A stretch of 37,169 bases of DNA from Chloroflexota bacterium (GTDB lineage Bacteria > Chloroflexota > Limnocylindria > Limnocylindrales > CSP1-4), in the NCBI GenBank assembly GCA_012026785.1, contig VEOW01000213.1, positions 1 to 37,169 of the forward strand, given 5' to 3'. The translations under genes and the position numbers were made by a program. How positions within the stretch are numbered: the stretch's first letter is position 1; every line of letters begins with the position of its first letter. The notes below the pieces were generated by a model, which was given only the letters and a program-made list of their open reading frames with translations, was not told the DNA's origin and did not search any database. Shown piece by piece: positions 31,909-37,169 of the stretch.

Positions 31909-32793
31909 TCACGTTCCCCGGATCAGCGAATCGACGATCGCCGGGAACGCGCCCACGATCAGGCTCAGGTGGCCCTGCTCGGCGTGCAGGTGGGCGCAGC
32001 CGCCGCCGACGTTGGCGGCGAGCCACTGGCCGTGGGCGAACGGGACCATCCGGTCATGGGCGCCCTGCCAGACGTGGACGGGGCCGGGGAGCGCCGCGAG
32101 GTCGAAGCCCCACGGCTTCACGAACGCCAGGTCGTCGTCCAGCCAGCCGAGGTACGTGTCTCGAAGCCCCTCGTGGAACAGCGCGGCGAGGTAGACCGCG
32201 AACGGGCCGCTCGCGGTCGCTCGATCGACGTCGTCGACGAGGTCGCCGAACGACGTCGCGACCGCCTCGGGCGTGACGTCCCGGAACGTCGGCCAATCGC
32301 GCTCCGCGAACTCCGCGAGCGACTCCGGCGAGTCGATCGCCCGTTGGAACTCCTCGACGTTCTCGGCGCCCATCCCCGCCAACCAGTCGAGGCCCTCGGC
32401 CGGGTACGGCGCCACGCCGGCGATCGTGGCGGTCCCGAGCACCCGATCGGGCATCAGGGCGGCGCAGGCGAGGGCGTGCGGGCCGCCGCCCGACCAGCCG
32501 GCGACGTAGGCCGCGTCGGCCCCGATGGCGTCGAGGACCGCGGCCGTGTCGGCGGCCGCGTTCGCGACGCTCCGGCCCGGATCCCGGGTCGACCCGCCGT
32601 AGCCCGGCCGGCTGTAGCTGACCCAGCGCAGACCGCGGTCGATGACGGCCCGGACGTTCGGTTCGAACGGCAGCCGGCAGCCCGGGGTCCCGAGGTGAAA
32701 GACGAGCGGCACCGCGTCCGCCGGCCCCTCGAGCCAGACGTCGAGCGATCGCCCGTCGGGTGTCCGGACCGTGGTGCGGGCCGTGGCGGTCAC
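31909..32793 (-). CDS. Alpha/beta-hydrolase fold protein
   Basis: The 294-residue protein has the oxyanion-region HLGTPG, WVSYSRPGYGGS, the nucleophile elbow GWSGGG, a late VWQGAHDRMVP with the acid, and the histidine in EQGHLSL. This is a complete Ser-Asp-His triad of the hydrolase superfamily; the substrate is unknown. GTG 32793 overlaps the stop of the lipoprotein gene (GTGA), so it belongs to the ABC operon that starts near 37070. Confidence 0.9.
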   Translation of the reverse strand: MTATARTTVRTPDGRSLDVWLEGPADAVPLVFHLGTPGCRLPFEPNVRAVIDRGLRWVSYSRPGYGGSTRDPGRSVANAAADTAAVLDAIGADAAYVAGWSGGGPHALACAALMPDRVLGTATIAGVAPYPAEGLDWLAGMGAENVEEFQRAIDSPESLAEFAERDWPTFRDVTPEAVATSFGDLVDDVDRATASGPFAVYLAALFHEGLRDTYLGWLDDDLAFVKPWGFDLAALPGPVHVWQGAHDRMVPFAHGQWLAANVGGGCAHLHAEQGHLSLIVGAFPAIVDSLIRGT

Positions 32794-33446
32794 CGCGTCA
32801 GCGTCGCCGTCCCGGTGGCCGGTGGAATGCCGTCCCGGAACGTCACCTCGTACTCGAATTCGAGCGTCTCCGGGTCGGTGATCGTGGTCGTCGCGGTGAA
32901 CGTCTTGATGCGATCGGACGGGACGTCGGGCGACGACATCGTCACGACCGGCGCACCAGCCGCCAGGTCGACCGACAAGGTCGTCTCGCCGAAGGTCTTC
33001 GAATCGAACGTCAGGCCCGCGCCCGGCGCGATCGTCGCGGTCAGTGTCTCCGGCTTCGGCGCGGGGTTGCCGAAGACGTTGCCGCCAAGCTCCAGCTCCA
33101 GGACGATCGCACCGGCCGCGCGGTCGAGCTCGACCGTGACGCTGACCGGCCCCGTCGAGCCGAAGGTCTCGTTGAGCCACGTTCCGCTGTAGGTCCCTTC
33201 GTACGGTGCGACGAAGGCCAGCGGGTCGGCGGTGGGCGTCGCCGGGGCCTCGGTCGGCGCCGCCGTCGGGGCCTCGGTCGGCGTGGCCGCGGTGGTCGGG
33301 CTTGCAGCCTGGGTCGGGGCCTGGCTCGCGGCCTGGCTGGGTGTCCCGGTCTCGGGCACCGCGGACGGCGTCCCCGACCCGCACGCGGCGAGGACGAATG
33401 CCAGGGCGGCCGCCGGTGCGGCCATCGTTCGAATGGGTGCGCTCAT
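32790..33446 (-). CDS. Putative lipoprotein with beta-rich domain
   Basis: The 218-residue protein has a signal peptide ending in a lipobox (VLAAC, Cys22), a long alanine/threonine/proline linker to about residue 75, and a C-terminal domain with alternating strands (YEGTYSGTWLNETFGSTGPV, SVTVELDRAAGAIVLELEL, FTATTTITDPETLEFEYEVTF). No family is recognised. It follows the second ABC permease gene by 60 bp and is coupled to the hydrolase gene. Confidence 0.75.
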   Translation of the reverse strand: MSAPIRTMAAPAAALAFVLAACGSGTPSAVPETGTPSQAASQAPTQAASPTTAATPTEAPTAAPTEAPATPTADPLAFVAPYEGTYSGTWLNETFGSTGPVSVTVELDRAAGAIVLELELGGNVFGNPAPKPETLTATIAPGAGLTFDSKTFGETTLSVDLAAGAPVVTMSSPDVPSDRIKTFTATTTITDPETLEFEYEVTFRDGIPPATGTATLTR

Positions 33447-33506
33447 CCCGTCCTGTCTCCCCGTTGGCCCGGCCACCCCGGCCGGTCGCGCGACAGTCTA
33501 CGCCGC

Positions 33507-34223
33507 CTACTCGGCGCCGCGGACCTCGTAGGCCGCGAGCCGGAGGGAGCCGATGACGATCGCCGCCACGAGGGCCACGGCGGCGTACAGGGCGCCGGCG
33601 CCGCCGCCCATCGAGTCCATCGTCGACGGCGCGAGGAGCTCGGCGATGCCGCGGACGTACTCGCGGACGCTGAAGGCCTGGCTGCCGGGCAGGACGCCCG
33701 CCAGCAGACCCTCCCAGATCAGGGCGTAGCCGAGGCCGATGATCAGGCCGCGGCTGGTGAGGACGCTGAGCGTGGCGAAGACCGCGACGTAGACGTACGA
33801 CCCGACCAGGACGCCGACACCCATCGCGAGGGCCGCCTCCGAGCCCACGCCGGCCCGACCGATCAGGAGCGCCGCGATGACCGTCGAGGGCACCAGCAGC
33901 AGGGCAGTCAGCGTGCCCGCGACGGCAACCTTGGCGAGCACGATCGTCGACCGCCGGATGGGCTTGGTCAGGAGGTGGACGGCCGTGCCGTCCTCGAGCT
34001 CCGAGCCAAGCGCGGCCGTCCCGAAGACCAGCGCGACGAGCGGCAGCACGATCCGGATGACCAGCCCGTCGAGGGTCGGCCCGACGTCGCTGACGCCACT
34101 GCTGTTGGCGCGGACGAGGAGGCCGACGAGGATCGGGATGCCGGCCAGGAGGAGCATCAGGATCGTTCGCCGCCGGCCCAGCAGGGCCCGCAACGTGACC
34201 CGCGCGACCTCGCTGAAGATCAT
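33507..34223 (-). CDS. ABC-2 type transporter permease
   Basis: The 238-residue protein has about six membrane segments, including TILMLLLAGIPILVGLLV and IRIVLPLVALVFGTAALGSELEDGT. The ELEDGT...LLTKPIRR stretch is the cytoplasmic signature of ABC-2 permeases, which work as exporters or morphology factors. Its ATG overlaps the stop of the preceding ATPase gene (ATGA), so the two form one transporter. Confidence 0.9.
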   Translation of the reverse strand: MIFSEVARVTLRALLGRRRTILMLLLAGIPILVGLLVRANSSGVSDVGPTLDGLVIRIVLPLVALVFGTAALGSELEDGTAVHLLTKPIRRSTIVLAKVAVAGTLTALLLVPSTVIAALLIGRAGVGSEAALAMGVGVLVGSYVYVAVFATLSVLTSRGLIIGLGYALIWEGLLAGVLPGSQAFSVREYVRGIAELLAPSTMDSMGGGAGALYAAVALVAAIVIGSLRLAAYEVRGAE

Positions 34224-35191
34224 CGTCGGCTGACCAGGTAGGCAAAGACGCTCTCGAGCGAGTCGTCGGTCGGGGCGACTTCGAACAGCGACACGCCGGC
34301 GTCGCGGGCGACCGTTGCCACGGCGCGCGTGAAGCCACCGAACTCCGCGACCTGGACCGTGAGGCGGCCGTCGTCCAGCTGGGTCCCGAAGACCGCCGGC
34401 TGGGCCATGAAGGCCGCGGCCAGGCGCCGGTCGTCAGAGGATCGGACCACGAACGTGTGCGGCCGGTCGGTCATGAGCCGCCGGATCTCGCGGAAGTTCC
34501 CGGCCGCGGCGAGCCGACCGGCGTGGATGACGAGGACCTGGTCGGCGAGCCGCTCGACCTCCTCGAGGATGTGCGACGAGAACAGGATCGCCCGGCCGGC
34601 CGCCGCCATCGACCGCAGCAGCGCGATCATGTGCAGCCGTTGCCGGGGATCCATGCCGTTGAACGGCTCGTCGAGCAGCAGGATCGGCGGCTCATGGACT
34701 AGGGCGCCGGCGATCTTGACGCGCTGGCGCATGCCCTTCGAATAGGTGCCCACGGGGCGATCCGCAGCGCTCTCCAGCTCGACGGTGGCGATGGCCCGGG
34801 CGGCGGCGGCGCGCGGCTCCGGCAGGCGCTGGAGCCGGGCGCACATCTCGACGAACGCCCGGCCGGTCAGGAAGTCGTGGACGGCCTCGCGCTCCGGCAC
34901 GAGGCCGATCGAGCGGTACACGGCCGGGTTGCGCCAGGCCGACTGTCCGGCCACGAGGACCGTGCCTGCCGACGGCCGCAGCAGCCCGGCCAGCATGTGC
35001 AGGATCGTCGTCTTGCCGGCGCCGTTCGGCCCGAGCAGGCCGGTGACCCCGGGGCCGATTTCGAAGGTCACGTCGTTGACCGCCACGACGTTGCCGTACC
35101 AGCGGGAGACGTGCTCGAGGACGAGCGTTCCCGTCGGCGGCGGGGCCGGGGTTGGCTGCAGGGCCGGGATGGGCTGGGCGGCCTGGCTCAT
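34220..35191 (-). CDS. ABC transporter ATP-binding protein (ABC-2 partner, second cassette)
   Basis: The 323-residue ATPase has Walker A GPNGAGKT, a Q-loop region at GLVPEREAVHDFLTG, signature YSKGMRQR, Walker B ILLLDEP and the H-loop FSSHIL, followed by a ~90-residue C-terminal domain. A proline-rich extension (about 20 residues) precedes the first strand. It is linked by ATGA overlaps to the permease genes on both sides. The exported substrate is unknown. Confidence 0.93.
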   Translation of the reverse strand: MSQAAQPIPALQPTPAPPPTGTLVLEHVSRWYGNVVAVNDVTFEIGPGVTGLLGPNGAGKTTILHMLAGLLRPSAGTVLVAGQSAWRNPAVYRSIGLVPEREAVHDFLTGRAFVEMCARLQRLPEPRAAAARAIATVELESAADRPVGTYSKGMRQRVKIAGALVHEPPILLLDEPFNGMDPRQRLHMIALLRSMAAAGRAILFSSHILEEVERLADQVLVIHAGRLAAAGNFREIRRLMTDRPHTFVVRSSDDRRLAAAFMAQPAVFGTQLDDGRLTVQVAEFGGFTRAVATVARDAGVSLFEVAPTDDSLESVFAYLVSRR

Positions 35192-36126
35192 GCCGTCAGC
35201 CTGGCCAGGCGCCGGATGGAGATGGCGATCGAGCCGACGATGCCGACCGCGGCCGCGGCGAAGTAGGCGACGTCGGGGAGGCCGAGGGCGATGCCCTCGA
35301 ACGACCCCCCGAGCGGCGTATCGAACAGGAACGCGTTGGTGCCGTCGAGGATCGAGGTCGGGCTGAGCAGGACCAGCCAGCGGCCGACGTCGCGCGAGCC
35401 GAGCCCGACCACGACTCCGGCGACGATGCTCGGGATGATGAACAGGGCGATGATCCCGGCCACGGCATAGGCCCGCCGCGGCGTGAACGCCGAGACGGCC
35501 ATCGACAGGCCGCCCAGCAGCAGCGCGGCCAGCGCCGCCTGGCCGAGCAGCGGTGCAAGGGCCGGCAGCTCGCCGGCGACGCCGTCGAGGACGTCGGCCG
35601 AGAGCAGGACGCGGCCGAGGAACAGGATCGCCTGCGGCACCAGCAGGAAGATCAGCAGGGCAGCGACCAGGCCGCCGATCCGGGCCAGGGCGTAGTCGGT
35701 GCGGCGGAGGGCCCGGGCGAAGTACAGGGCCAGCAGCGAGTGGCGCTGGTCGCGCCCGAACAGCTCCGGGGCCTGGGCCGCGCAGAACAGGATCAGGAAC
35801 GTCGTGATCGTGCCAAAGTAGGTGTCGTAGCGGATCGGCAGCTCTTCCTCGAACGCTTCGCCACCCGGGAACTGGCGCAGCAGCGCCAGGGCCGCCAGGA
35901 TCGCGATCGCCGGGATCGCGGCCAGCGTCAGCAGCAGCAGCGGCGCGATCTTGGCCCGTGTCCCGCGGCCGATCCCGTAGGCCGACCGCAGGCTGTAGCT
36001 GAACATCGAGCGGACGGCGTGGGCTCGGCCGAGACGCGGCCCTTCGTAGCGCCGATAGCCGATGTCGTAGATCGAGCCCGCGGGGGTCTCGGCAGGGGTG
36101 GCGACGGCCATCGTCGGGTCGTTCAC
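35188..36126 (-). CDS. ABC-2 type transporter permease, NosY-like
   Basis: The 312-residue protein opens with a cytoplasmic IYDIGYRRYEGPRLG motif seen in NosY-like permeases and has several membrane helices (LLLLTLAAIPAIAILAALAL, ILFCAAQAPELFG, ALLIFLLVPQAILFLG, VAGIIALFIIPSIVAGVVVG). GTG 36126 overlaps the stop of the upstream ATPase gene. It should pair with that ATPase. Confidence 0.9.
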   Translation of the reverse strand: MNDPTMAVATPAETPAGSIYDIGYRRYEGPRLGRAHAVRSMFSYSLRSAYGIGRGTRAKIAPLLLLTLAAIPAIAILAALALLRQFPGGEAFEEELPIRYDTYFGTITTFLILFCAAQAPELFGRDQRHSLLALYFARALRRTDYALARIGGLVAALLIFLLVPQAILFLGRVLLSADVLDGVAGELPALAPLLGQAALAALLLGGLSMAVSAFTPRRAYAVAGIIALFIIPSIVAGVVVGLGSRDVGRWLVLLSPTSILDGTNAFLFDTPLGGSFEGIALGLPDVAYFAAAAVGIVGSIAISIRRLARLTA

Positions 36127-37070
36127 GACGGCGGCTCCCCAACGCCGGCCACCGGGGCCACCGGGACCGCCGGCGCGTCCCTGAAGAGGTCCTCCAGGCG
36201 GTGCCGTCGGGGTTCGATCCGGACGAGCGCGAGCCCCAGCTCGGCGACGGCGTCTCGAACAGGGTCGTACGGCCCGGTTCCGTCCATGGCGATGAGCACG
36301 GCCCGGCCGTCGACCGCCACGGACAGCCCGGCGCCGGCAAGGCGCTCGGCCAGCCGCTGACTCCCCTCCTCCACCTCGACCGACAGCGTCCCGGTCTGCT
36401 CGGTGAAGGTCCCAAGCGGCGCGGATCGGAGCAGCTGCCCGGCTTCGATGGCGAGCAGGTGATTGCAGACCCGCTCGATCTCGCCGAGGAGGTGGGAGGC
36501 GACGATGACGGCCATGCCGAACTCGGTGCCGGTCCGGCGGACGAGCTCGAGCATCTCGTCCCGGCCGGCGGGATCGAGGCCGTTCGTGGGCTCGTCGAGG
36601 AACAGCAATCGCGGGTCGTGGACCAGCGCCTGGGCCAGCTTGACCCGCTGCTTCATGCCGGTCGAGTAGCCGCCGATGGCGCGGTACCGCTCCTCGTACA
36701 GGCCGACGTGCCGGAGGACCTCGGCCGTCCGCTCCCTGGCGGCCGTCCGTGGCAGCCCGGAGATCAACGCCAGGTGCGCGACCCAGTCGGTCGCCGTCAC
36801 GTCGGGCGGCAGGCAGTCGTGCTCGGGCATGTAGCCGACGTACTGGCGGATGTCCGTGCCGTGGGTTCGAACGTCGAGGTCGAAGACGGTCGCCTCGCCC
36901 GACGTCGGTTCGAGCAACCCCAGCAGGATCTTCAACAGCGTCGTCTTGCCGGCGCCGTTCGAACCGACGAGGCCGACGATGCCGGGCTCGACATCGACGG
37001 TCAGGGCGTCGAGGGCGGTGACGGAGCTGCCGTAGCGCTTCGTCAGGCTCCGGATCGAGATCAGCGCCAC
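36123..37070 (-). CDS. ABC transporter ATP-binding protein (first cassette)
   Basis: The 315-residue ATPase has Walker A GSNGAGKT, YMPEHDCLPPDVTATD after the Q-loop, signature YSTGMKQR, Walker B LLFLDEPTNGLDPAG, and ASHLL. GTG 37070 lies 6 nt after AGGAG. It begins a chain of overlapping genes (two ATPase/permease pairs), then a lipoprotein and a hydrolase. The gene upstream ends 14 bp before it, so the operon may start outside the window. Confidence 0.93.
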   Translation of the reverse strand: MALISIRSLTKRYGSSVTALDALTVDVEPGIVGLVGSNGAGKTTLLKILLGLLEPTSGEATVFDLDVRTHGTDIRQYVGYMPEHDCLPPDVTATDWVAHLALISGLPRTAARERTAEVLRHVGLYEERYRAIGGYSTGMKQRVKLAQALVHDPRLLFLDEPTNGLDPAGRDEMLELVRRTGTEFGMAVIVASHLLGEIERVCNHLLAIEAGQLLRSAPLGTFTEQTGTLSVEVEEGSQRLAERLAGAGLSVAVDGRAVLIAMDGTGPYDPVRDAVAELGLALVRIEPRRHRLEDLFRDAPAVPVAPVAGVGEPPS

Positions 37071-37084
37071 GCGTTGCTCCTATG

Positions 37085-37168
37085 TCAAGCCGCGACCGCT
37101 GTCAAGGGAGCAGCGATCGCGGCTTGGATGGCTTCGTCGACAGAGAGCCGCCGGAAGACCTCGTCGCT
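37085..37168 (-). CDS. C-terminal end of an unidentified gene (5' part outside window)
   Basis: The last 27 codons of a minus-strand frame read SDEVFRRLSVDEAIQAAIAA and end PLTAVAA before TGA 37087-37085. The helical, alanine-rich character and GC-rich third positions look coding. It stops 14 bp before the first ABC ATPase gene and may be its operon partner. Identity cannot be judged. The 15-bp inverted repeat 37086-37100/37112-37126 (one G-T mismatch) lies inside this end. Confidence 0.5.
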   Translation of the reverse strand, partial: SDEVFRRLSVDEAIQAAIAAPLTAVAA

Positions 37169-37169
37169 C

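Noticed and set aside
31909-34338. An 809-residue minus-strand frame spanning hydrolase, lipoprotein and permease
   Set aside because: Only the first 885 bp encode the hydrolase; the remainder is out of frame with the real lipoprotein and permease genes.
37086-37126. 15-bp inverted repeat as a terminator upstream of the first ABC ATPase
   Set aside because: It lies within the last codons of the incoming partial gene and has no T tract, so it may simply reflect coding sequence; a role is not claimed.
1-37169. Insertion sequences, CRISPR arrays, attachment sites, rRNA and tRNA genes
   Set aside because: No transposase motifs, regularly spaced repeats, target-site duplications or structural RNA sequences were seen on either strand.

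Overview
The window is about 37 kb of roughly 70% GC, densely coding bacterial DNA. No rRNA, tRNA, CRISPR array, insertion sequence or phage gene was seen. The gene mix fits a high-GC soil or freshwater lineage such as Chloroflexota: a HipA-like kinase with a DUF3037 partner, a complete AmmeMemoRadiSam set, an ECF sigma factor with a propeller-bearing partner, and a zinc ribbon beside LhgO. That placement is inferred from content only; an actinobacterial source is not excluded.

Layout. 1-1,127: 5' part of a TetM-like ribosomal protection GTPase (minus) with an overlapping upstream ORF. 1,432-4,403: zinc ribbon, L-2-hydroxyglutarate oxidase (apparently CTG-started) and a cysteine-less thioredoxin-reductase-like flavoprotein. 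4,291-8,628: small proteins, an amine oxidase and an RhlE-type helicase. 8,719-10,713: ornithine aminotransferase and a MerB-like organomercurial lyase interrupted by one in-frame TGA at the position of a catalytic cysteine. 10,778-12,525: HipA-like kinase, DUF3037 protein and an AAC(2')-type acetyltransferase. 12,873-15,451: dehydratase-like/VOC fusion and the sigma/membrane-propeller pair. 15,548-18,297: AMMECR1, radical SAM and MEMO genes. 18,317-24,562: housekeeping and accessory enzymes. 24,689-31,880: an amino-sugar locus (RpiR regulator, ABC importer, BadF-type kinase, divergent MurQ and an orphan TIM-barrel-like protein). 31,909-37,168: two tandem ABC-2 ATPase/permease pairs, a lipoprotein and an alpha/beta hydrolase, chained by overlapping stop and start codons.

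Main discovery candidate. The two ORFs at 10,057-10,713 are one reading frame split by a single TGA. Joined, they give 218 residues, close to MerB (about 212). The TGA falls where MerB has its second catalytic cysteine, the first cysteine and the aspartate are present with MerB spacing, and a 5-bp hairpin with a GGUC loop lies 14 nt after the TGA. This suggests a selenocysteine-containing organomercurial lyase. No sel genes lie in the window, so a nonsense mutation or a split gene remains possible.

A second window-wide signal is the palindrome TTCGAA: at least 36 copies against 2-3 expected from composition, with two long gaps of about 4.4 and 5.3 kb. Two genes (lhgO and the amino-sugar kinase) appear to use non-standard start codons behind good Shine-Dalgarno sequences.
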